NCBI RefSeq assembly: GCF_022458895.1
Contig: NZ_JAINFL010000001.1
Span: 248,001-312,000 of the forward strand
Source of the DNA: Roseihalotalea indica
Lineage (GTDB): Bacteria > Bacteroidota > Bacteroidia > Cytophagales > Cyclobacteriaceae
Direction: 5' to 3'
DNA length: 64,000 nt
Shown: in pieces, positions 36,694 to 45,095 of the stretch
Layout of the letters: every line of letters starts with the position of its first letter
Position numbering within the stretch: the stretch's first letter is position 1
Notes under the pieces: model-generated
What the model was told of the DNA's origin: nothing
The model's database searches: none
The model's input: only the letters and a program-made list of their open reading frames with translations
Translations under genes and position numbers: made by a program

Positions 36694-39165
36694 ATGGTTA
36701 TATTTATGGTTGAAAATAATAGATGCGTGATAAAATTATTTAATGCATTTCCTCTCCTCTTCAGCGGACTGTTAGTTATAATCATTAGCTGTACTCCTGA
36801 AGAACAAGAGTTTATTAAACCAATTCCAATAGCATCAGTAGCTGCTGAGATTACAACCTCTGGATTTAAGGCTACTTGGATGCCTTTATTGGGCGCTAGA
36901 AGTTATATATTGGAAGTAGCCAGTAATGAAACTTTTAATAAAGAATCTATAATTCAAGAGTTAACTACTGAAATACAAGATACTTTTCTAACAGTTGAGA
37001 ATTTAAAAGTAGCTCAGTTTTATTATTACCGAGTTCAAGCTCGTCTTAGTACTGGGGAGAGCACCGATTATTCAAATATTATTGAAGTATCTACGTTAGG
37101 AATGCCCCATCCAATTGCATTGACTGCCAAAGAAGTTGGGGCAAGCAAATTTACTGCATGTTGGAAACCAGTAAAAGAAGCAAAAACATATAAGGTAGAA
37201 GTAGCAACCGATATTGACTTTTCTACTTCTTTATCTCTTCAGCAACTTGTGACTACAGATACATTCATTATTGTTAAAAATGGGCTGAAAGTAGATCAGG
37301 ATTATTTTTATCGGGTTGTAGCAAAAGATGAAGACATAGAGTCAGAGTTCTCAAATGTTATACACTTAACGACAACACAGCTTACCCAGCCTGCTATTAC
37401 ACGTGTTTCTGATATCAGTAAAAGTGGGTTTAGTCTTCAATGGAATACTATCACTGGTGCTACCAATTACAACTTAGATATCGGAACTGACCCTCTTTTT
37501 GTAGATTCATCTGCTTATATAATACAAAATGAGGTAGTTGGTGAGCCTGCATTTATCGCAGATGGGCTACTGGCTAATACAGTATATTATTGCCGAGTGC
37601 GTGCTAATAGTATTCATTCGTTTTCAGAATGCTCAGAAGTAACTATTATAAAAACATTAACACTTGATGGTACTGTAGCTTTGCCAGCAAGTGAAATACA
37701 ACGTAATGGGTTTAAAGCTAATTGGCAAAAAGTGGCGTCAGCCGATAGCTATTTATTGGAAGTGGCCACTGATGAACACTTCACTGATTATGTAGATAGC
37801 TATGATCCTATACCAGCAGAGGATACTTCAAGCTGGATAAGCGGACTTCAGCAGAATACAGTTTATTTCTATCGGGTAAGTATCCAAAGCTCTGGTTCCC
37901 AGTCATCTCCCTCAAACATAATTCAATTAACCACAACATTGTTATCAAGTCCTAAAGCTTATGCAGCGAAAAACATAAGCAATAATGGCTTTACTGCAGT
38001 ATGGAGTAAAGTATCTGAAGCGGAAGTATATAGTCTGGAAATCGCTAGTAATCCAGATTTTAGAGAGCCGACCACCATAGATGGTATTAGCGACACTACT
38101 TATGATGTGCAAAATTTGATAGGCAATCAAACATATTATTACCGAGTTAGGGCAGAGGAAAGCTCAAATTACTCAACATACTCAAATGCAATTAGTCAGC
38201 AGGTAATCGCATTGGGTAAACCGTCTAATCTAGCTGCATCAAATGTGACGTATACCAGCTTTAGAGCTTCATGGGATATAGTAGAGGAGGCTAAATATTA
38301 TACCGTTGATGTAGCGACAAATGACCAATTCACGGATATACTCACAAATTACCAAGAAACAGCGGTAAATAGTACGTCTATTGAAGTAGCCGGATTAGAA
38401 GTAAGCACCACTTATTATATTCGTATTAAGGCATGGGATGACCACTCACCTTCAGAATATTCAGAAATCTTAACTATAGTTACGGCATCAGTAGAAGCCC
38501 CAACAGCTTTGCAGCCTACAGAAATAAGTGCATATGAAATACGGGCAAGATGGATGCAAGTATCTCAAGCATCAGAATATTTGCTAGATATCGCCACAGA
38601 TAATGCTTTTACGTCAATTATGCCTGAATATGAAAGTGTGTCAGTAGAAACAGCTTATTTTCTGGCATATAATCTTCAACCTGCTACTACTTATTATTAC
38701 AGAGTACGCTCAATAGTTAATAGCGATACATCATTATACTCTAATGTTATATCCGTTACTACAAAGAATAACTCAACAATTAAGATTCCAGGACTGATTG
38801 AAGCTGAAAAAATAGCTGAAAAAAAAGGTGGAAATAGAATTTCCTCAGCGTCAAGCTCTGGTCAATACTATCTCGGTTCCATTGGTAATACTGACTGGGT
38901 AGAATATGAGCTAGACATATATACGAATACTACTTTTACTGTTGAACTTCAGGTAGCTAGTGTCAATGGGGGCGGGACTATTAATATTATTCATAACGAA
39001 ATAATTATAGGAAGTGTCCTTGTTACTGATACAGACGGAGGAGAAAATTGGGCAACGGTGGCAACTGATGTTTCACTTCCTTCAGGCATTCAAAATATCC
39101 AATTTGAATTTATTAGTGGGGCTGGTGCTTTACTGAATATTGACTGGATCTATATCCATGACTAG
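36694..39165 (+). CDS. Surface lipoprotein with seven fibronectin type III repeats and a CBM6-like domain
   Basis: 823 residues; an ATG at 36706 is an equally good start. The lipobox LLVIIISC gives an acylated Cys33. Seven repeats of about 90-95 residues follow. Each opens with a SGFKATWMPL-like strand (FTACWKPV, FSLQWNTI, FKANWQKV, FTAVWSKV, FRASWDIV, IRARWMQV), continues with YxLEVATDxxF and closes with TTYYYRVRA. The last 125 residues read as a CBM6-type carbohydrate-binding module (IPGLIEAEKI, TDWVEYELDIY, NIDWIYI). No catalytic domain is present. It is probably an adhesin or glycan sensor and may be linked to the receptor and phosphatase genes downstream. Confidence 0.85.
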   Translation: MVIFMVENNRCVIKLFNAFPLLFSGLLVIIISCTPEEQEFIKPIPIASVAAEITTSGFKATWMPLLGARSYILEVASNETFNKESIIQELTTEIQDTFLTVENLKVAQFYYYRVQARLSTGESTDYSNIIEVSTLGMPHPIALTAKEVGASKFTACWKPVKEAKTYKVEVATDIDFSTSLSLQQLVTTDTFIIVKNGLKVDQDYFYRVVAKDEDIESEFSNVIHLTTTQLTQPAITRVSDISKSGFSLQWNTITGATNYNLDIGTDPLFVDSSAYIIQNEVVGEPAFIADGLLANTVYYCRVRANSIHSFSECSEVTIIKTLTLDGTVALPASEIQRNGFKANWQKVASADSYLLEVATDEHFTDYVDSYDPIPAEDTSSWISGLQQNTVYFYRVSIQSSGSQSSPSNIIQLTTTLLSSPKAYAAKNISNNGFTAVWSKVSEAEVYSLEIASNPDFREPTTIDGISDTTYDVQNLIGNQTYYYRVRAEESSNYSTYSNAISQQVIALGKPSNLAASNVTYTSFRASWDIVEEAKYYTVDVATNDQFTDILTNYQETAVNSTSIEVAGLEVSTTYYIRIKAWDDHSPSEYSEILTIVTASVEAPTALQPTEISAYEIRARWMQVSQASEYLLDIATDNAFTSIMPEYESVSVETAYFLAYNLQPATTYYYRVRSIVNSDTSLYSNVISVTTKNNSTIKIPGLIEAEKIAEKKGGNRISSASSSGQYYLGSIGNTDWVEYELDIYTNTTFTVELQVASVNGGGTINIIHNEIIIGSVLVTDTDGGENWATVATDVSLPSGIQNIQFEFISGAGALLNIDWIYIHD

Positions 39166-39184
39166 CTTTTTTAATAGGGAAAGT

Positions 39185-39203
39185 GATAATTATCCTACGT
39201 AGG
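39185..39203. promoter_or_regulatory. Two abutting palindromes upstream of the receptor gene
   Basis: GATAATTATC (39185-39194) and CCTACGTAGG (39194-39203) are each perfect ten-base palindromes sharing one base. They lie in the 155-base gap between the FN3 lipoprotein and the TonB-receptor-like gene, where a promoter or operator is expected. A regulator is not identified. Confidence 0.3.
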
Positions 39204-39320
39204 TGCCCTGCCATATGAATATTAAGCAAATGCAGTGTGTTGTCTCTTTATTTTGCATAAAAATCCGATTCCGTATTACCGGAAGGAATACTCAGCAAAA
39301 CTCTAAGCACTTAATAATAC

Positions 39321-41312
39321 ATGAGGATTAAAAGAGCGAATGTACTATTGTTCTTTGTAGTTTTTGCGTGGCAAAAAGTTTTCGCTCAATCGTTAGATAC
39401 ATTGTCCTATACGCTTACGGTAGAGGATGATATTTTAGGAATGGAGCTGAGATCGGAGCAGGATACAGAAGAACCCATCTATATATTGTCGGGCAGTGGA
39501 AGTAAAAAGGAGCAACCTTCACTGAGTAACAGTCTTATTACGAAAGATGAAATTGCAATGTCAGGCGCTACAAGCCTGTTAGAGGTGCTTCGTCTTTCAC
39601 CGGAACTACTTATCCGGCAAAGCACTAACGGCAATTATATACTTCATTTGAGAGGCTCATCCTCTATTGATAGGTTATTAGACAATCGTAATGCTGTTCT
39701 GTTAATGATCAACGAAATACCCTTTTTTGATTTCCTGGATCAAACAGTATGGTGGGAGGCGCTTCCAGTAGCCTTACAGGATATTCAGCATATTGAAATT
39801 GTGCGCTTTTCACATAGTGCATGGTATGGCCCGGAAGCAGCAGAAGGGGTTATCAACATTGTAACGAAATCAGATAATGGCTCCGGGTTTAGGGCACGAG
39901 TAAATTCACAGGCAGGGTTATACGGAAACTATGCTCATCAGGGAAGTATTAGCATTAATCAAAATAATCGGTTCCGAACGCGGGTTTCAGCATTTTACAA
40001 TCAGCGCTCTCGATTTCAAAATAGTTACTATGTCTTCAACTCTCAGCGATACGTTCCGGGGGATTCACTTCTTTTTTACCAGGTAAATGCAGAAAACACA
40101 AACCCTCATTTTGTAGAGTCGCTTCATAATTCAGGGATCCATATAGATGCTAATTACCGTTGGGGCTCCAGTGGAGGCCTACAGCTCAGCGCAGGCACAC
40201 AAGATTCAGAATCTCAGGGTCTTTTTCGGAAAATAGATGAAATAGCTTTGACGCATCGGCTAGCAAGTACTAAATGGTTATCCGTTCGCTCTCATTGGAA
40301 ATCTGTAACTGCTTATGCTTCTTATCAGCAAGGTTTGCGATCCTATAGCGGCTATGAGGGGTATCGAGCAGATAATATGCATCAACTGCTAGGTAGAATC
40401 GAGTACAAGTATCAGTGGAAAAAATATAGGCTTGGGTTAGGGACAGAAGCTTTACAGTACGAATATAAATTTAATGAATTAGAGGAGCAAAATCTGGAAA
40501 TAGTACCTGGAGTACAATTTTCATTACCCAATGAACAACGTTACAGTATTAACTTTTTACAGCAATTATTATTACTTAATGAGCGATTTAAGGCAACTTT
40601 AGCTAGTCGTGGCGACTATTATATAAATGCTGAGCAATTAATACCAAGTTATCAATTAAGCGCATCCTATCAAGCACATAAATTTCATACAATAAGCGCT
40701 GCAGCTTCGTATGGAAAACGTTTGTTAACTATTCAGGAATACCCCTCAACAGACTCTCTGATACATGAAGTGAAATATCCGAAGATGCTAGCTTACGAAG
40801 CCAAGTATCAAGCTCAGATTACTAAAAATGTATACACTGGATTTACAGCCTTTCATTATCAACCTAATGTGGAGGCAGATAGTAGTGAGTGGACAAATCT
40901 TTCTCAGTATCAGCGGTCAGGCCTTACTGGAGAGGTAGAGTGGCATATTAACCGACTACAGGTTTCAGCTTTTGCAACAGGAATTCGGTATTATAAATAC
41001 CGAAATTTTGTAACATCGCACACTCCTCCTCACTTCTCAGCAGGTCTTACTGGGAGGTACACAGCTTTGTTCGGAAAATTGCAGGCTTACACTTCTGCGT
41101 ATTATTATTCAACCCATAAATTCTCTGGTGAAGGAATCTCATATAATGTTCCGGAGAAAATAATTTTGAGCGGAAAGTTATCCTATCAGGTGTGGGAAGA
41201 GCATTCTATATTTTTCAGTAGCCAGAATATGCTGGATAATCGCAGAGCAGAGTATTTATTCGGAGATATAACTGGTGGTATGTATTGGGTGGGGATGAAT
41301 TTGAGGTTCTAA
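39321..41312 (+). CDS. TonB-dependent-receptor-like outer-membrane protein
   Basis: 663 residues with signal peptide (VLLFFVVFAWQKVFAQ). The plug domain is visible (residues about 65-190): SLLEVLRLSPELLIRQ, YILHLRGSSS, VLLMINEIPFFDFL and WYGPEAAEGVINIVTKS. The barrel ends GMYWVGMNLRF with the terminal Phe needed for barrel assembly. It lacks a carboxypeptidase-like or STN domain and has no SusD partner. A clear TonB box is not obvious, so it may be a sensor as much as a transporter. The TAA stop is immediately followed by the ATG of the TPR/SpoIIE gene, which shows tight coupling to signalling genes. Confidence 0.85.
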   Translation: MRIKRANVLLFFVVFAWQKVFAQSLDTLSYTLTVEDDILGMELRSEQDTEEPIYILSGSGSKKEQPSLSNSLITKDEIAMSGATSLLEVLRLSPELLIRQSTNGNYILHLRGSSSIDRLLDNRNAVLLMINEIPFFDFLDQTVWWEALPVALQDIQHIEIVRFSHSAWYGPEAAEGVINIVTKSDNGSGFRARVNSQAGLYGNYAHQGSISINQNNRFRTRVSAFYNQRSRFQNSYYVFNSQRYVPGDSLLFYQVNAENTNPHFVESLHNSGIHIDANYRWGSSGGLQLSAGTQDSESQGLFRKIDEIALTHRLASTKWLSVRSHWKSVTAYASYQQGLRSYSGYEGYRADNMHQLLGRIEYKYQWKKYRLGLGTEALQYEYKFNELEEQNLEIVPGVQFSLPNEQRYSINFLQQLLLLNERFKATLASRGDYYINAEQLIPSYQLSASYQAHKFHTISAAASYGKRLLTIQEYPSTDSLIHEVKYPKMLAYEAKYQAQITKNVYTGFTAFHYQPNVEADSSEWTNLSQYQRSGLTGEVEWHINRLQVSAFATGIRYYKYRNFVTSHTPPHFSAGLTGRYTALFGKLQAYTSAYYYSTHKFSGEGISYNVPEKIILSGKLSYQVWEEHSIFFSSQNMLDNRRAEYLFGDITGGMYWVGMNLRF

Positions 41313-43946
41313 ATGAAAAGGCAGGACCATACAACTCCAGAAAAACGTAGGTTAAGCGCATGGCGCTCAATCCGAGTGAGTGTATTGGTGGTAATGGTGC
41401 TTCTAATAGGCCATTATGATTGTCTGAGCCAAAATGCCGCTTTATCGCTTACGAAAAGCGATACTATTATTATTCGATCTCAGATTCCTGCCTATGTTGA
41501 AGAATTGGGGAAGACCCTTGGAATACTAAATGCTCAGTTGCAAAAGGCACGTGAAGCAAAACAAGTGCTTAAAGAGGGAATTCTACTTCAGAAGATCGCT
41601 TCAATCTATGAGGATATCGGGAATTCTGAAGAAAAGCTTAAGCACTTGCTATGGGCTGTTATGGTATTTGAGCGGGCACAGGCTTTTAATCAGTTGTTAG
41701 AAGTTAAGCGAACTATTGCTGATCATTATTATCAAAATTTTACATATCAGAAGGCGATACAGTATTATCAGGCATATGTGAAGGGGAAAGAAAGGCTGGA
41801 GGAAAAAGATAGTAAAGTAATGATGATTCTTCAGAAGGTAGCCCGAAGTTATTTTTTACTGGGAGAATACGAACAAGCTGAGAGTGCATATCAAGATTTA
41901 ATAACATTCCATCAAGAATATGATGATGTAAACTCTATCATTGCTACCTACGAAGCCCTCACAGAAATCAACAAACAACTGAATAACATTCCAGGTGCAA
42001 TACAATACCTTGAGGCGGTTGAACAAATTTATCGGCAACAGAAGGATACACTGCTTCTTTTGCAAACGCTGAATAACTTAGGAGTTTTGCAGAAGCGAAA
42101 TCAGAACATGCGGCAAGCAACGGATTATTTCCAGCAAGCAAAGCAACTAGCCGAGGGAGGGGTAGAGAGTCAAGAAGCACAAGTATCGATACTAATAAAT
42201 ATTGGGGTGGCCTATACTAATGTAGGCTTCTTTTTACGGGCAAAGGAAGCATATGGAGGGGCATTAAAACTTACTGAAAGATCAGGCGATGAGGTAGAAC
42301 AGGCAGGATTACATAATTATCTGGCATCTAATGCTTACATAAGCCGAAATAATGCTCAAGCTTTAACTCATGCCAATCAGGCTGTTACATTGGCCATTGG
42401 AAAAAATGGTTATCAAGAGTTAGCTACCAGTTATCGGCTTTTATCGCTAATCTACAAAGAGGAAAAAAATAAAGAGAAAGCTCAATTATATCATCAGCAG
42501 TATGTAGAAATACAAAACCGCCTAAAAGACGAAAAGGATAAAAAATATCAGAACCTACTCAACCTTCAAGATGAAGCAGATACTCAAGAGGAACGCTTGA
42601 AAGCTGCTATCATAGAGCAAGAGCAATTAGCTCTAGATCGTGAGCGGCAGCAGGCAGCGCTGAAAATAAAAGAGCAGGAGCTTACGCTACTAAGAAAAAA
42701 TCAGGCTTTACAACAGGCAGAATTGCTTAACCAACAGCTTGAAAGAGAACGAGCAGAACAACAGTTATCATTAGCTCAACAAGCACTGGTAGCAGAGAAA
42801 CAAAAAAGAGAATTATCTGACCTAGAACAGGTAAAAGAACTGCAAGAACTTGAATTAGAGCAGCAGGTTTTGAAACAAGAGCAGCAAGAGAAAGCAATAG
42901 CTTTACTAGAAACTGAAAAAAAGCTTCAAGAACAAAAATTGCAACAAGAAGCTGTACTACGTCAGTATGGTTATGGTTTTATTTCTTTATGTGTAATGAT
43001 CATAGGAGTAGTATCATATAGCTTCTTTCAAAAGAGAAAAGACAATCAGAAACTACAAGCGCAGCAATACAAAATTCAGGAGCAAAACGAACATCTAAAA
43101 GCTAGTGAGCAGATGCTCATAAATAGCATCCAGGAATTAGAGAATGCTCAACAAATTTTAGAAAAACAGAAGCGTCAGTTAGAAATAGAGCATTTTAAAA
43201 CAAAAGAAAGTCTACAGTACGCTAAGCGAATTCAATTCTCAATTTTGCCTAGTGAAAAAGAAAGTCAATCTATTTTTCCAGAGAATTTTGTCATTTTCCG
43301 TCCTAAAGATGTTGTCTCAGGCGATTTTTATTGGATGTCGGATCATGGTAGTCAGAAGATTGTATCTGTAGTAGATTGTACAGGACATGGAGTACCCGGA
43401 GCTTTAGTATCACTTATTGCTCATAATATGCTTGAAGAAGCCATTAACGAAAAGAATATTTTAGATCCGGCGTCTATACTAAGTTACCTCAACCAGCAGG
43501 TGCTGCGTAGACTGAGAGAAGGAGATCATAGCATTCAGGATGGTATGGATATTGGCATCTGTATGCTGGAAAAAAAAGCGGATCAATCTGTTCATCTTTA
43601 CTATGCGGGTGCTAAACACACCCTGTTTGCCGTAAAAGATGGTTCGTTAATTACACTAAAAGGAGAAAGGAAAACGCTAGGAAGTATCCGGCAAGATATG
43701 GCCTTGCAAAAACATCATATGGAACTACAGCCAGGTGATACGCTCTATCTAACAACGGATGGTTTTATTGATCAGTCAAATCCTGAGCGCAGACGTTTTG
43801 GGTCGCGAAAATTAAAGTCATTCATTAAAGAGGTGTATACGCTACCCATACAAGAGCAGCAAACAAAATTTATAGAAGCCCTCGAAACCCATCAGCAAAC
43901 TTCTGAACAGCGAGATGATATTAATTTAATTGGCATAAAAATTTAA
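41313..43946 (+). CDS. TPR-domain transmembrane SpoIIE/PP2C-type phosphatase
   Basis: 877 residues. Order: signal-like segment (about 19-40), TPR repeats probably in the periplasm (about 50-420), a long Gln/Glu-rich coiled coil (about 420-545), one membrane helix (YGYGFISLCVMIIGVVSYSFF, about 552-572), another coiled coil, and a cytoplasmic SpoIIE phosphatase domain (about 665-877). Metal-binding Asp residues are present in DVVSGDFYWM, VVDCTGHGVPGAL, DGMDIGICML, TTDGFIDQS and QRDDINLIGI. Context with SiaB- and SiaC-like genes makes it the counterpart of SiaA, the phosphatase that acts on SiaC. SiaA itself uses a different sensor domain, so the input here is distinct. Confidence 0.9.
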   Translation: MKRQDHTTPEKRRLSAWRSIRVSVLVVMVLLIGHYDCLSQNAALSLTKSDTIIIRSQIPAYVEELGKTLGILNAQLQKAREAKQVLKEGILLQKIASIYEDIGNSEEKLKHLLWAVMVFERAQAFNQLLEVKRTIADHYYQNFTYQKAIQYYQAYVKGKERLEEKDSKVMMILQKVARSYFLLGEYEQAESAYQDLITFHQEYDDVNSIIATYEALTEINKQLNNIPGAIQYLEAVEQIYRQQKDTLLLLQTLNNLGVLQKRNQNMRQATDYFQQAKQLAEGGVESQEAQVSILINIGVAYTNVGFFLRAKEAYGGALKLTERSGDEVEQAGLHNYLASNAYISRNNAQALTHANQAVTLAIGKNGYQELATSYRLLSLIYKEEKNKEKAQLYHQQYVEIQNRLKDEKDKKYQNLLNLQDEADTQEERLKAAIIEQEQLALDRERQQAALKIKEQELTLLRKNQALQQAELLNQQLERERAEQQLSLAQQALVAEKQKRELSDLEQVKELQELELEQQVLKQEQQEKAIALLETEKKLQEQKLQQEAVLRQYGYGFISLCVMIIGVVSYSFFQKRKDNQKLQAQQYKIQEQNEHLKASEQMLINSIQELENAQQILEKQKRQLEIEHFKTKESLQYAKRIQFSILPSEKESQSIFPENFVIFRPKDVVSGDFYWMSDHGSQKIVSVVDCTGHGVPGALVSLIAHNMLEEAINEKNILDPASILSYLNQQVLRRLREGDHSIQDGMDIGICMLEKKADQSVHLYYAGAKHTLFAVKDGSLITLKGERKTLGSIRQDMALQKHHMELQPGDTLYLTTDGFIDQSNPERRRFGSRKLKSFIKEVYTLPIQEQQTKFIEALETHQQTSEQRDDINLIGIKI

Positions 43947-43953
43947 GGAACCG

Positions 43954-44499
43954 ATGAGCCATAAACGAAAAATGATGGACCACCTACTGGTTATGCAAGA
44001 CAGAAACTTACTGATCTCCTATAAGGGGCCAGTAACGCCTGCAATCATGGCCGAAATTAGCCGTGACATACGAGAACAGCTAAATGATTTTCCTCATGCT
44101 AATCGCAAGCTATTTTCTATCTTTATTGAGTTGGCACAGAATATATTGTTTTATTCTGCCGAAAAAATTTGCTATGCCGGACGTACAGAGAGCGTGGGTA
44201 TACTACAATTAAGCGAGTCTGAAGAAAGCTATGTTTTTTCTTGTGGAAATATTGTTAGCGATTCTGATGTAGGACATTTAGCTGATAGTTGTAACACAAT
44301 TAACTCACTAGATAAAGAAGAACTTCGGAAGCTTAAGAGACATCAACGCCGCCAACCGCAGGCAGACCATAGCCAAGGGGCGGGTATTGGATTAGTACAG
44401 GCCGCTATTCTGTCTAACCATCCGCTAGAAATTGAGGTATATGAGATTGATGAAAAAAATTCATTCTTTTCATTATTTGTAACTATAGACAAACGGTAA
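43954..44499 (+). CDS. siaB: SiaB-family protein kinase
   Basis: A 181-residue GHKL-type ATPase protein starting eight bases after the phosphatase gene. N-box-like FIELAQNILFYSAE and the glycine-rich GAGIGLVQAAIL are present, and a CGN turn replaces the usual DxG of the G1 box. In Pseudomonas aeruginosa SiaB phosphorylates a Thr of SiaC. Here the putative substrate is the next gene. Length and order match the SiaA-SiaB-SiaC part of that operon. The family reading is sound; kinase activity is inferred. Confidence 0.82.
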   Translation: MSHKRKMMDHLLVMQDRNLLISYKGPVTPAIMAEISRDIREQLNDFPHANRKLFSIFIELAQNILFYSAEKICYAGRTESVGILQLSESEESYVFSCGNIVSDSDVGHLADSCNTINSLDKEELRKLKRHQRRQPQADHSQGAGIGLVQAAILSNHPLEIEVYEIDEKNSFFSLFVTIDKR

Positions 44500-44523
44500 T
44501 TTATCTGTAATAAGTATTCTACC

Positions 44524-44919
44524 ATGAACAAAGTACAATTAGAAACACTGGAAATAAGAGGAGAAAAACATACATTTTATACTCCACATGTCCTTTTTAA
44601 CGCTGATACAGGACACTGCCTCTTAGAAGGAGAGTCATTCCTTGAAAATACCTGGGGGTTTTATGAGCAATTGCGTAACTGGTTAGAAGAATACGCAAAG
44701 ACCGAACAACCTATTGTTTTTGACTTTAAAATGATTTATTTCAATACCAGCTCTTCTAAGGGAATTTTGGAGCTTTTGCTGTTCTTGAAAGAGTACGAAG
44801 ATCAGGGAAATACTGTGCAGGTAAATTGGTATTACCCAAACGAAGATGAGGATATCTTGGAAGAAGCAGAAGATTTCATTGAAGATACTCAGCTCGATAT
44901 CAAGCTTATACCTTGCTGA
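44524..44919 (+). CDS. siaC: SiaC-family regulatory phosphoprotein (DUF1987)
   Basis: A 131-residue protein with the DUF1987/SiaC pattern: TPHVLFNADTGHCLLEGESF near the start, then FDFKMIYFNTSSSKGILELL. The NTSS motif holds the likely phospho-acceptor Thr75, equivalent to the Thr switched by SiaB and SiaA in Pseudomonas, where SiaC controls the diguanylate cyclase SiaD. No GGDEF gene is present in this window, so the downstream target must lie elsewhere or be different. It is the last gene of the group. Confidence 0.87.
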   Translation: MNKVQLETLEIRGEKHTFYTPHVLFNADTGHCLLEGESFLENTWGFYEQLRNWLEEYAKTEQPIVFDFKMIYFNTSSSKGILELLLFLKEYEDQGNTVQVNWYYPNEDEDILEEAEDFIEDTQLDIKLIPC

Positions 44920-45003
44920 TAGCGCTATTATTGATGCTGACAAATAGTCTGAAGCTTATTGCTTAAGATGGTTCGTCGTTCCAACAGGGGCGTTCGTCTA
45001 ATA

Positions 45004-45086
45004 AAGCGAATTATTACATATAGGAATTGAACATTCTATTTATACAAAGCGTGTATTCCCATACTTTGTATTTGCAAAATTCGCTT
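45004..45086. promoter_or_regulatory. Nested inverted repeats upstream of a receptor gene
   Basis: AAGCGAATT (45004-45012) pairs with AATTCGCTT (45078-45086). Inside this, TACAAAG (45043-45049) pairs with CTTTGTA (45064-45070). All arms are perfect. They sit just before the start of the receptor gene at 45096 and could fold as a leader structure or serve as binding sites. The meaning is unknown. Confidence 0.3.
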
Positions 45087-45095
45087 GATAATACC

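Noticed and set aside
36808..38767. Regular repeats in the FN3 gene as possible tandem DNA repeats or a CRISPR-like array
   Set aside because: The periodicity is at the protein level (about 90-95 residues per FN3 domain) and the DNA of the units has diverged.
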